A stretch of DNA of 64,000 nucleotides from Aspidapion aeneum. Lineage: Eukaryota > Arthropoda > Insecta > Coleoptera > Brentidae. Made by a program: the position numbers and the translations under genes. Positions 21,367-31,315 of this stretch are shown one piece after another. Below the pieces are notes generated by a model. The model made no database searches and was not told where the DNA came from. It saw only the letters and a list, made by a program, of their open reading frames with translations. Positions within the stretch are counted from its first letter, which is position 1. Every line of letters starts with the position of its first letter. The stretch spans positions 182,617,652 through 182,681,651 of the forward strand of contig OY755038.1 in assembly GCA_963576565.1 (NCBI GenBank), in the 5' to 3' direction.

Positions 21367-21680
21367 TTAATTCGGCAAGAGGCACAGTTTTACAACTGGC
21401 CGCTTGTAAACACCGGTAGCCGTTCGTACCGTCGCTACACGCACTTGACCGTCTCCGCCGGGATGCAATGCGAGAACCCGACCGACTGGCCATTTCAAAG
21501 GCGATTGGATGTGATCACTCGTTATGATAACCAAATCATTTAATTTGATATTTGGGGACGAATCAGCCAACTTGTGTCGCTGTTGTAGCATATGCAAATA
21601 CTCTACAGAATACCTTTTCCAAAAATCATTATGTAGTTTTTGGATTAGTTGCCATCTCGAGAGCCGATTTATTTACCGTT
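21367..21680 (-). pseudogene. BEL-1 Pol C-terminal domain (DUF5641-like)
   Basis: The frame contains 'NDLVIITSDHIQSPLKWPVG' and 'LHPGGDGQVRVATVRT', then 'RPVVKLCLLPN' and the natural stop at 21367. This small beta-barrel-like domain ends BEL/Pao Pol and follows the integrase. It is separated from the integrase core frame by a small insertion/deletion around 21680 (BEL-1 has an extra ATTTACCGTT-type stretch where BEL-2 reads straight through). Confidence 0.8.
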
Positions 21681-22235
21681 ACCTCGGACAAATCTGACTC
21701 CGGAATTTCTGAATTAAGGGGTTCAAGGGTCAAAAAATGCCCAGGGGTAAGAGGTTGAAGATCGTGTGGGTCTGAAGAGGCAGGAGATAAAGGGCGACTA
21801 TTAAGTACAGCTTCTATGCGACATGTAAGGGTAGACATTTCCATGATAGACAACTTCTGGTCGCCGACAACTCGAACAAAGTGAGTTTTAAAACTTTTGA
21901 CGCCAGCTTCTGCCAGGCCATTGAAATGTGGACTGAGAGGGGGTCCCAGATGCCAACGAATAGAAAGTCTGGTGGACGCACTTCTTGCGTAAACAAGTAA
22001 TTGGTTACGAAACCCTAAAAAATTACTGCCCTGATCTGACCAGCATGGCGTCACGCTTCCCCGTCTGGAAATGAATCGATGGAATGCACCTACAAACCCT
22101 TCGATGGACAGTTCCATGGTTAATTCCAAATGCACGCAATGTGTGTCCGTACAGACAAACACACAGACATACGATTTGAAAGCCTTACAACCACGGTAAC
22201 GATGAGGAATCACAAAGAAAGGTCCACAAAGTCGA
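21629..22235 (-). pseudogene. BEL-1 integrase catalytic core
   Basis: Minus-strand blocks 'FVCTDTHCVHLELTMELS', 'CWSDQGSNFLGFRNQLL' and 'PLSPHFNGLAEAGVKSFK' are the BEL/Pao rve core; the second holds the second catalytic Asp and the third the catalytic Glu. The usual Trp before that Glu is Ala here. The first catalytic Asp ('VAID') lies upstream of a one-base deletion near 22235 that puts this core out of frame. Integrase inserts the cDNA into host chromosomes; this one cannot be made in one piece. Confidence 0.85.
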
Positions 22236-22977
22236 TAGCTACACTCGAAAAAGGTTTAAGTTGATTGATTCGATGAGCGGGAAGTGAACTCATTATGGGC
22301 GGTCTATAGCGTTTAGGGTTGATTCTAAAACATTGCAAGCACTTGGATATGGTTCTTTGAATTGCCCGTCTGGCAGATAATATCCAAAATTGCTGTAAAA
22401 GCAGATTATGTAATGTTTTAAACCCAGGATGAAGGTATTGTCGATGAGTGGACTCGATAAGAAGAGTAGTTAAACGATGGTTACTCGAAAGTAAGACGGG
22501 GTGTTTTGCAGAATAAGACAAAAGGTCAGATTTTTGTAATCTGCCACCGACTCTAATGATATTATTTTCATCAGGAAAAGGTGAAAGTTTTCGAAAAGGT
22601 TTCGGTATTGGTTTATCCTTAGATAACGCGAAAAAAAGCTCAGAAAAGCAAGAACCTTGAACGCGTTTGATAAGAAGGTATAGCATTTGCATCTCACCGG
22701 CGGTAGGAAAAACAATATTTTCAAAAATAATTTTTTGGTCCGGTAGATTAGTGGGTTTTTGATAGGAATGGTTTTGAAAAAGGTTAACTATTCGAAGGAC
22801 GTAACAAATGATACGTTGAATTTTTGATATAGATGAATATTTCATAAGAAGCTGATCTAAGAAGTTAACGTCAATTATCGCATTGCAACAGACCTTTGGC
22901 TTTTCCTGCAGATTAATATCTCCGAAATCAATCGGCATTTTTGATTTATGAAAATCGGGCCATTCGTTTTCGGGAGA
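22210..22977 (-). pseudogene. BEL-1 RNase H end and integrase zinc-binding domain
   Basis: The frame contains 'FSKLSPFPDENNIIRVGGRL'-type sequence (as 'RKLSPFPDENNIIRVGGRL') and the HHCC zinc-binding region 'HRQYLHPGFKTLHNLLL' followed by 'SKCLQCFRI', ending at 'VAIDF' where a one-base deletion shifts the frame. It is in phase with the RNase H frame to the right; only a TAG codon at 22978-22980 (Trp in BEL-2) separates them. Confidence 0.85.
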
Positions 22978-24044
22978 CTACAAAAACGACGGTGCGTTCC
23001 ACCACATGTCATGTGACATGAGCTGTGAAGGGGTCGCCCCTCGTGACGCAATATCGGCTGCATTTAAAGCAGAAGGAATGTAGCGCCATGAGTTTGAGGG
23101 AATGATTTCTTGGATCCTACTGACTCGATTTCCAACAAAGGTTTGCCAGCGATTAGGAGGGGATGAAAGCCAGAACAATACGACTTGCGAATCGCAGAAA
23201 GTAACGATATTTGTAAAAGTTATTTTTCCTTCATAGCTAGATAAGACGAAATCAATTAATTCGCTTAAAAGAAATGCGCCCAGGAGTTCTAGCCTAGCCA
23301 AAGTTTGTGACTTTACAGGCGCGACCCTAGATTTTGCAGATATGAGAGAAACAGGTATATTGCTTTCCTCTTCTACACGAAAATATACGGCGCCTGCGTA
23401 ACCTCGAATTGAAGCGTCACAGAAGCCGATGATTTGACAGGTATTGGTTTTTGACAGTTTGATTTGTCGGGGTAATTGAAAATTGGAAAGAAGCGGGAAT
23501 TCAGAACGAAGTTTGTTCCAAGAGTCGATGATAGAAGAATCTGGTTCTTCGTCCCAGCCTATTTTCGATATCCACAACTGTTGCAAAATAAATTTTGCTT
23601 GTAGCAACAAGGGGCAAAGAAAACCTAAGGGATCGAAGATTGTTCCTATGATAGATAAAATAGAACGTTTAGTTGGGGGTTTGTCCTTCATTCGGCATTG
23701 ATAAGAAAAAATGTCGTTTTTTGGATGCCATTGAAGTCCTAAAACTTTGATAAAGTGTGGTTCCTCCTTGTCAAAAGAGAGAGGCATTTGACGATCGGAT
23801 TCTGGCAATGTTGCCAATAACTCAGGACAATTGCTTGCCCATTTTTTAAGTTCAAATCCTCCCGACTTCAACAAATCATTGAGTTCCGTCTGAAGGGAAA
23901 GGGCTTTAGAAAGCGAAGGGCTAGTTCCCAAGATATCGTCGATGTAAATTGACGTTTTTAGAACACTACTAGCCATAGGAAAACGTTACTTTTCTCTCTC
24001 TGCCAGCTCATTTAATGTACGCATGGCTACAAAAGGTGAGCATG
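22978..24044 (-). pseudogene. BEL-1 RT palm/thumb and RNase H
   Basis: It contains the RT active site 'SIYIDDILGTSPSLS' (YIDD), 'FIKVLGLQWHPKNDIFSYQC', the RNase H blocks 'IIGFCDASIRGYAGAVYF' and 'LARLELLGAFLLSELI' and 'TFCDSQVVLFWLSS', all with the expected acidic residues. The frame is closed upstream by a TAA near 23990 where BEL-2 reads through, and downstream by the TAG at 22978. RT and RNase H act together during reverse transcription in the particle. Confidence 0.85.
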
Positions 24045-24300
24045 TCATGCCAAAAGTGACAGTAGAAAGTTCCCACACTGAAAGTGGCTCCTGTGGAGAA
24101 AACCTCTACAATATCCTTTGATAAGGACGGTGATAAGGATTGATAAGGACTTGACGGAACATCTGTTTGATATCAGCAATGTAGGCAATAGGATTAAGAC
24201 GAAACGTAAGGAGTAAAGAAGCAATATCTTTTCAAAATTTCGGTCCAGATAACAACGTGTCATTGAGACTAATATTCTTTGGGGTGACTGCCGAACCATC
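24045..24300 (-). pseudogene. BEL-1 RT N-terminal part, frameshifted
   Basis: Comparison with BEL-2 (50930-51190) shows the same RT fingers/palm region: the DNA is about 90% or more identical by eye, but BEL-1 lacks 5 bases near 24290 and carries other small changes near 24235, so the 'AYIADIKQMFRQV' Asp block lies in a different frame from its neighbours. Confidence 0.7.
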
Positions 24301-26084
24301 CTACCCTTAATTTTGTACTTAAGCTTTCCGGCTTTAGTACGCAATGATGTCCCAAAAAACATGATACTTCGAATTTTGGTTGACTAGATAAAACTAGACT
24401 CATGTGATTAGAATCGATATAGTCTTGCATGAAACTAGAATAGGCAGTGTACAGATCAGGATTTTTAAGTAATCTGTTTTCTAGAAGTAAAAATCTACGA
24501 TAAGCTTGCGGATAAGTATTTCCTAGGTCGGGGTTTATTTTATCTTTAAACGGAAGATCTACCATGAATCTACCGCTCGGTTGTCGTACGACACTCGCAG
24601 TAAAAATTGATTCCGCTTGTTTTTCTTCCTTTGATAAGATTTGTTTTTTAGGCAAATGTTCGATTTCCCAAAACCTAGGGATAATGACCTCTAAAGGAGG
24701 TGAATGACTCGTTAAAAAACAACTGGTTCGTTCCGTAAGACTACCTACTTCGTCCACTTTTTCCATGACGACCCAGCCAAAGATGGTTTCAAGGGCTGAA
24801 GGTTGCCCTATTTGTCCAAGAACCCTGCCCTCCTTGAATATCTGTGCGAATAGCTCGCAACCAATAACTAGGTCCACAGGTCTAGATTTGAAATAAGATG
24901 GGTCGGCAAGTTTAAGGTTTTCCAAGTGTTTCCACTGAATATCGTTCAAAGTGAATGTAGGCATATTGGAACATAGTTGTGGAACAACAATTGCTTCGAA
25001 ATTAAGTGAAGGAGTGACCTGTCCTTGTGGTTTAATGTGACATTGAACGAGCCCTTTGGAAGTAAGAGAAGACATTTGATTTAATCCGAATATTTCAGTG
25101 GTGTAACTTTGCCTAGGAAGATTATGACGCTGAATACACTTTTCATTGATGAATCCTGTCTGTGATCCAGAATCAAGCAGTGCCCTTACAGGTTGAAAAT
25201 TTCCGCAACCGTCCATAACATCTATTATGGCGGTGCCTAAAAGAAAGGTACCTGAAGGTCCTGAGGTATTTAATGACACATGAAGATTATTGACATGTGG
25301 TGTGTGAATGACAGGACTAGTATCTTGGCTTCCAGACTCTTTATTAGTTTCTAAGATTTGAGTTAAAGTGTGGTGCCTTTTACTATTGCAAGTCCTGCAT
25401 GAATATTTTAATTTGCACGTGTCTACCCCATGCGAGGGATGAAAACACGCTAGACATAATTTTTTCTGCTTGACGAAAGATAGGCGATCGATAGGCGATA
25501 GGTCAAGAAATGTTTGACATTTCGAAAGCACGTGACCTTGATTACACCGGAAACATTTTATTCCCGTACTTGAATTAGTTGAGGTGCCAGCCAGTCCTAT
25601 AAAAGGCGAATTGGATGATTTATAGGTAGGCTTTTGCCCAAACTGATTTGGCATAAAATTTGATTTTTGATAGGTAGGCACCTTTTTGTGTGATTCCAAA
25701 ACTTTACATCTTTTTTCTAGAAATTGAAAAAGTGACTGAAAAGTGGGAATTTCGGTATTAGTATTGGCATGACTCATTTCGAAATTTGAACGCGTCGGAA
25801 TATCCAATTTTTCTAACAAAATGAAAAAAATAATAAAGTCCCAACTGTCAACGTCAAAGCTAAGTGATTTTAAAATTTCTAGGGATTCTGAAAAGGTGTC
25901 AATTAAATTACGCAATTCTTTAGCTGACTCGTTTTTTAATGTAGAGTTCATAATTATTAAAGCATTATTTGCGAGGTCTCGCTTGTTTTGAAATCTATTG
26001 ACTAATTTGTCGTAAGCAATTTTATAATTTTGATCAGATAAGCTAATCCCTGATATCAATTTTAAAGGCTCATCCTCGAGATAT
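24300..26084 (-). pseudogene. BEL-1 Gag C-terminal half, zinc knuckles and protease
   Basis: One long minus frame runs from the LINE junction at 26084 to about 24300. It starts with the capsid block 'LEDEPLKLISGISLSDQNYK' and continues through the zinc knuckles 'CFRCNQGHVLSKC' and 'CLACFHPSHGVDTC' to the protease: 'ALLDSGSQTGFINEKC' with an intact Asp-Ser-Gly and 'DLVIGCELFAQIF'. It then covers the linker 'VDLPFKDKINPDLG' and 'HMSLVLSSQPK' before the frameshift. This is the best-preserved protease of the three BEL copies. The first ~13 residues of the open frame come from the LINE tail, not from Gag. Confidence 0.85.
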
Positions 26085-27980
26085 AATAATAAATAATAAA
26101 ATAAATAAATGTTTATTTTCAATCTTGTACAACAATTACAAAGTTAAATGTATACAAAAATGTAGAACAAAAGAAAAAAGAAAAACAGAAATGAAAATAA
26201 AAATAAACACTTGAAGTGGAGTTACCCACTTGTTGTGAAGAAGTCGCTAATTTGGTTTTATAGTCCTAATTTTGGGTTTAATTTTGTCTAATTTGGTTAA
26301 TAAGTCACTATCGGGGTTTTGAAGACACTTTTGAGATTAATATCACTTTCTTTAGTAATACACTATAGTAATTATTTAATGTTTTATTTTATTTTTTTTT
26401 TAAAACACTAATGAAACAATTTTTCAATTTGTTTGTTAGACCCAAGTATCCAGTTCTTTACCAAAAATGTATACTTTTTTAATTGTTCGACCTTTTTAAT
26501 TTCACTTGGTATTAAGTTAAGTAATTTTGGAGCAATAGCACTAATACACTTGGTCCCTATAACCTTATTTTTCCTCACTGTCTTTGTTTTTTGATTGAAG
26601 ATGCTTCTAGTTTGATGAGGGTGGCAGTAGAACTCAATTTTTTTTTTATTTTTTAAAATTCTTACAGCAATCTTTTCACAAAATAATTGCCTAATATGTA
26701 AAAACTTGAATGAAATGTAATAAAGTTAGTTTTTGTAGTATTTAAGGTTAGTTTATTGTAATCAAACCAGTCTTTTAGTTTTTTTAAATCTTCCTCAGCA
26801 TTATTTTTTGTCTCGCCCCAAGATTTGGTTTTTACGAAGAGAAAGGTGTCGTCAGCAAAACTTCCCAAAATACCTTTTAAGTTCAGTTCGGAGATGTCAT
26901 TCATGTAAACAATGAACAACAAAGGACCAAGAACCGTGCCCTGAGGAACGCCGTACTCTAGATTTAGCATTGAACTATGTTTCATTATATTTACGGATTG
27001 CTTTCTACCCTCCAAATAGCTTGTTATTAGTTTAAGGCACGGCCCCCCAATTCCCTGTCGCTCAAGTTTCTCAAGAAGCTTTTTGTGACACACGGTATCA
27101 AAAGCTTTCGCCAGATCAATGAAGATACAAAGTGAAGCTTCCTTTTTGTCAAGTGCCTCATAAATATGCTTAGTTAAGTACACTATGGCATCCTCAGTTG
27201 ATTTACCCGCGCGAAAACCAAACTGGTTATCAGTAAGCTGCTTACTCTTATCCAAGAACTTGACAATTCTATTTTTAAGTGCCATTTCAAAAATTTTAGT
27301 TGGCCTATAGTCTATAACTTCTTGTTTGTCGCCTCCCTTAAATAACGGTTTAATGATTCCGATTTTAAAAAGTTTTGGAAAACAACCTTCTTCCATGCAT
27401 TTATTTAGTAAAAAGCTTAAATGTGGTGAAATAATATCAGATATATGTTTTAGGGTCTCCGATTTTATTGTGTCATAACCTGGCGCTTTTTTAGGTTTTA
27501 ATTTTTTTATCAAGCTTTGTATTTCTTCTGGCGTCGTTGAAGTTAAAAAGAGCGAATTTGGATTACGAGCCGGCTTAGGCGGTGGATCAGTGGGGGGAAT
27601 AATTTTGCTTGCCTATTTCTTGCCGAGTTGAGTATATTGTATATTAAAAGCTTCTTCTATTTGTTGTGTATCAGTACATAAATTGTTATTTATTTGTACA
27701 TTATTTATATCTGTTTTTTGTACTTTGTTATTGTTTGTTATATTATTTACTAATGTCCAGAATTTCTGCGACATGTTTGAAAATCTTTGAACTTGTTTTG
27801 CGTGATAATCTTTTTTTGCTTTTTTTATTAAATTTGATAATTGATTTATTTTTAAAAGTTTTATATAATTTAAGAATTTCTTCATTTTGGGGGTTTTGCA
27901 AACATTTTGAGTACATTCTGTTTTTTGTAGTGACGGATTTTATTAGACCTTTTGTCATCCACGCATTATTGAAGCATTGC
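26085..27980 (-). mobile_element. 5'-truncated LINE (FADD RT, Jockey/CR1-like) in BEL-1 gag
   Basis: This segment is absent from BEL-2, which reads straight through the site at about 52905. On the minus strand it codes for the end of a LINE endonuclease/RT and finishes at 26085 in an AT-rich simple-repeat tail of TAAATAA/ATAATA units. The left junction is ..GAGATAT and the right junction ATATTGAAG; compared with BEL-2 the 8 bases GAAAATAA between the two ATATs are missing, so the insertion shows a small target deletion or a 4-bp ATAT duplication. It is 1,896 bp, much shorter than a full LINE. Confidence 0.85.
26409..27975 (-). pseudogene. LINE ORF2 remnant: reverse transcriptase and C-terminus
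   Basis: From right to left: 'NAWMTKGLIKSVTTKNRMY' (the region after the endonuclease), 'KKAPGYDTIKSETLK', 'DNQFGFRAGKSTEDAIVYL', 'CIFIDLAKAFDTV' with the first catalytic Asp, 'GVPQGTVLGPLLFIVYMND' and 'ILGSFADDTFLFVKT' with the FADD active site. The best single frame is 26662-27513. A short in-frame gap occurs at 'VIDYRPTKIFEM', where the usual 'ISLL' block is missing. After residue ~270 the frame breaks, but a C-terminal piece with 'FYCHPHQTRSIFNQKTKT' and a closing stop near 26409 is visible. The catalytic residues are intact, but the protein lacks its N-terminal endonuclease. Confidence 0.85.
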
Positions 27981-28379
27981 ATATTGAAGTTTTCGGACGT
28001 TACTTAGACTTTGATTTTGATCTATAATGTTATTAAAAAGATCGAAAATGTTTGACCATAATTTTTTATCACCTCGAAATATGGGAATACCTAACTCTTT
28101 GAGTTTTGGAGTTTCAGATTCGTTTTGACGAACATATGATCGCGAAAAGGTTGGGGCCTCAACCGGAAATATTTCAGAGTAAACCCCCTTACACGCATAA
28201 AAATATTTACGAGCTTCTGAAAGGATCGCATCCTGCGTTTTAAACTTCTCGTCGTCCGAGTCGTCTTGAAACTCGTTTCTCGCTTTTGCGTCCGTTGCCG
28301 CGGTTTGTGAAAACACATAACACTCGGTAATCGCAGATAAAAAACCCTTGCGTTTTTGCACGGCTTTTTTGATAGACAT
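27981..28379 (-). pseudogene. BEL-1 Gag N-terminal part
   Basis: It starts at the ATG at 28379 ('MSIKKAVQKRKGFLSAITE'), the same start as BEL-2 gag at 53380. It runs through 'LKELGIPIFRGDKKLW' (DUF1759-like) to 'NVRKLQY', where the LINE begins. Relative to BEL-2 it lacks 24 codons (72 bases) after 'ARNEFQ', an in-frame deletion with a CT microhomology. Confidence 0.85.
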
Positions 28380-28773
28380 GATTTTACCTTTGAAATGACG
28401 AAATTGTCGGTAAATATACAATTAACGCTAAATTAATGCTTCTGAAATAGAAAAATGACGAATTGTCGAAAATATGCACTAATTTATCGCAATTGATGGA
28501 AAATGTTTTAATATCGAAATGGTATGGAACAAATCTAATCACAGAAATGTTGTTTGTTTGTTTTGATTGATTGAGACCCTGCGTTACCATAGCAGCGGAC
28601 CGAAAACAGGTGAATTGCGCCGGACAACCGAAGGTCGAACAAAAATCTACGGTTCAATATGATTGGCAAAATTCAAGGCCGTGTGATCTCGGCGAAAATG
28701 TGAAAAATGGCTGCCTTAAATACCGTCGAATGGATTTAATTTATTTATTCGGTTCGAAGGAACACTTTCTGTA

Positions 28774-29240
28774 TGCCCGCAGTTAGAAAAACGATAACTG
28801 CAGTGGACTGTATATATTTTATTAAATGAAAGCGCGAACAAACATAATTATATTGATACGAAATCACGAAATAATTAAGGTCCATAGGTTAATTGCTGTT
28901 ACCCACACAACGGAAATCAGAAACAAAGCACTCACCAGTTTGCAGCCAATTTCTCCACGTTCCAGGGGCCCCTGTCTGGATCTAATGATGGCACCACGTA
29001 GCTGAAGGGCTGAAGTTTCTAGTTCTATGCTTCAGTACACCAAAATCGAGCACTTTCAAGTGTAGAAAATTGTAATAGTTGGAGAAAGTAATTAACACGC
29101 CATTTTTCTCGAGGCGGTAGAAAGGATCTCTCTGATTCTTGGTGCGCATGTCAAAATGCGCGAAAAATGTACTCTGTCCTTCATCCAATTGTGTGGTTTT
29201 AAAATTTAAAAACAACCGCGAAATTTAGCGGGAGCTAACA
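28774..29240 (-). repeat. BEL-1 5' LTR
   Basis: 467 bp partner of 20788-21254. The leader between it and gag (28380-28773) is non-coding; I do not see a standard TGG primer-binding site directly next to the LTR, although 'GTGTTCCTTCGAACCGAA' nearby is complementary to a tRNA T-arm-like sequence. Confidence 0.9.
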
Positions 29241-29984
29241 ACCATGTACGGACGTCGCTGGCGGGTTCGTTTCAAACCCCATCAAGTTATACACCGTTGA
29301 AAAGAGAATTTTACTGTCAATAAAGTGCATTATAGCATTTTTTTTAAATTAGGCTTAGCTTTTGAAAAAATTACATAAAACTTGTCACAAAAATATTTTA
29401 ATTTGTGATTTTTTAAAATTGGTAAAATTTACGGGCGCCTCTGAATTCATAACCATGAAACCAATCCGACTTTCTTGTACAGCATTTTAAAGGAAATTTT
29501 ATTTGTTACAATAATGTGTAACACATTTTGTTCTATAATCCTTGGTTGAAAAAAAAATCGAATAAATCATGGAAAAAACTTGGATATTTTTTTACTTTTT
29601 TAAATTACTTCAATTAACGGACGCCGCTGAAGAGTTTGTAAATAGTTGACCCCCATCGAGTTGTACCCTTTTCAAAAGGAAATTTCATTGTCTACAATAA
29701 AGTATATTACACATTTTTCTGTTAGAAGCGTATTTTTGGAAAAAATTTGAGAAAACCTAAATATGTTAGAGTTTGGGGGGTCTGGGGGGGTTTTTGAAGA
29801 AGTGGTTAGTTTAAGGAGGTGATTGAGCCCTAAGTTCTCTTACCTTTTTGTACGTCACTAAATTTACACAAAAAAATAAAAATAAATAAAAACGTGCCGT
29901 TTAAAGCACTAAATTTTAAAAAATGATTATTTTCTAACTTACTTACTTCAAGTTAAAAGTTACTCCCATTCCATTACAATATTT
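29241..29984. repeat. S interior: ~200-bp diverged tandem units
   Basis: Three blocks resemble one another: around 29285 (CATCAAGTTATACACCGTTG), 29480 (CTTGTACAGCATTTTAAAGG) and 29658 (CGAGTTGTACCCTTTTCAAA), each followed by GGAAATTTTATT(G)T(T/C)TACAATAA-like sequence and, later, ACGGACGCCGCTG or ACGGGCGCCTCTG. A fourth unit lies across BEL-1 at about 20640, so BEL-1 landed in this array. Confidence 0.65.
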
Positions 29985-30453
29985 AAAAATACATTTAAAG
30001 AATGGATTTTGTAGCTTATAAAATTCTCTACAAGATATGTTCTTAGAACTTTTACCCTAGAACAAAGTACTTCAAAGCTTATGCCGTGTAAAGTAGAAAA
30101 AATCTGAAAATTTGCCCAAGCACGTGATTTTAGTCATTTTTGGAAATTACCTAGCTCCGTGACTGCTGCTCGTAGAACAACGATGGTACCACCCAATTAT
30201 AGATAATAATATCATCTAAAAAATTCCATAGAGCTCTTTTTGCTATTTAGTGTACTGGAACGAAATTAAAGGCAAGAAACTAAAAAAAGTGCCAATTTTT
30301 TATGGTTTTTTCAAGATGGCGGAGGGAGCACAGGGGTGGGGGTGACGAAAACTCAGATTTTGAACAACCCTGCTGAGCTTAACAACATATCCAAAATTCA
30401 GAACTACCGGACCTTTTGTAGGGTAACCCCCCTATTTTGGCCTCTATTCGTTG

Positions 30454-31315
30454 AACTAACGTGTTAGTTCCCAATTATAATTAAGTGGGGAACCAATTTC
30501 CGGTTATGACTACGTAGACACGTGTTTAAAGTCACTGTAGTAACAACTACACTACTACGTCGCAGTTAAGTATCTACTACGTCGTAAAGGCTGTTTTTTT
30601 CCGTACTGACGTAAAAGTAGCGATATAGTTGCAAATAATATTATCATTTCTTTTCGGTAGAATTATTACACAATATGGTGAACACTACAGTAAACAAACT
30701 GGCTACTGGCTAAGTTTTTAGTTTTTTTTTATGGCTATAATATGTACTGTTATCTAGAGGTGCGAGAATTTACTAGCTGAGGACCAATACTCAACTGCGA
30801 TACAAAATTTTATGTGAACCATGCATCATATTTATTGCAAATAAACGGCGCTCCTGTAAAATTGAGCCGTTTTCTGGTAGGTGATGGAATTGTTTTCTTG
30901 TATTTTTTGAGGTTATATTCTAAAATAGTATATAGTCGAGAGGGTTACTTGAAAATAAGTTTAAGTTGCGGCAACGTAATACCACTTTTATGTCAGGATT
31001 TCCTTTTAGTTCTAGGTAGCTCGAATTTCTACCCTTTACTTACGGCAACGTATTATTCTCTAGCTTCCACCACAATAAAACATTAAGTTATTGGGGTATT
31101 GTCATTTTTCATTTTTGTCAACAACAATGCTTAATCCTGGATTTTGATGCGGTGTTCTGTGTTCTGTAGGGTCGTGATTTTGTGAATTTGTGCGCTTCTG
31201 TTGATGTAAATGATGAAAATGCGTCTCGTTATTGTAAATTATTAATCTATATTGACCCCTGGTTTGGAATTGCTGTTTGCGGTTTTGAGTAAAACATGGC
31301 ATTGTGGCACTTTGG
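30454..31315. repeat. Repeat R, copy 1, right part
   Basis: GTGGGGAACCAATTTCCGG, 'TAAAGTCACTGTAGTAACAA' and 'TGACGTAAAAGTAG' match R copy 2 at 40755-40930; a final block around 'GTTTGGAATTGCTGTTTGCG' (31262) matches 41103. The middle (about 30680-31250) differs from copy 2 and is not coding in any convincing way. Confidence 0.65.

Larger units (their letters stand above)
20788..29240 (-). mobile_element. BEL-1: BEL/Pao LTR retrotransposon with identical-length LTRs
   Basis: Two 467-bp LTRs (20788-21254 and 28774-29240) start TGTTAGCTCCCGC and end CTGCGGGCA on the minus strand. By eye they differ at about five positions. Between them lie, in minus order, a leader (28380-28773), gag, protease, RT, RNase H, integrase and a DUF5641-like tail. 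The gag is split by a LINE at 26085-27980. Pol has at least two in-frame stops and three frameshifts relative to BEL-2. I see no exact 5-bp target duplication (left flank GCGTA, right flank ACCAT). A purine-rich GGAGGG lies just inside the 3' LTR as a candidate polypurine tract. Confidence 0.9.
18202..30453. mobile_element. Element S: long-TIR hairpin element carrying BEL-1
   Basis: The outer arms at 18202-18690 and 29985-30453 are reverse complements over roughly 470 bases, from CAGTGAATAG on the left and CTATTCGTTG on the right inwards. Landmarks in both arms are 'TACCCTACAAAAGGTCCGG', 'CACGTGATTTTAGTCATT' and 'GAACATATCTTGTAGAGAAT' or their complements. Without the 8.45-kb BEL-1 element the transposon would be about 3.8 kb. 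It interrupts repeat R, and the flanks CTACGTAAT / CTAACGTGT resemble an imperfect ~9-bp duplication, compatible with a Mutator-like or foldback element. No transposase frame is visible. The arms and interior contain about ten AAGATGGCG-type motifs. Confidence 0.75.

Noticed and set aside
20783..29245. Target-site duplication for BEL-1 (CATGC / CATGT)
   Set aside because: It appears only if the LTR ends are shifted by 2-3 bases in ways the partner LTR does not support, so I do not claim it.
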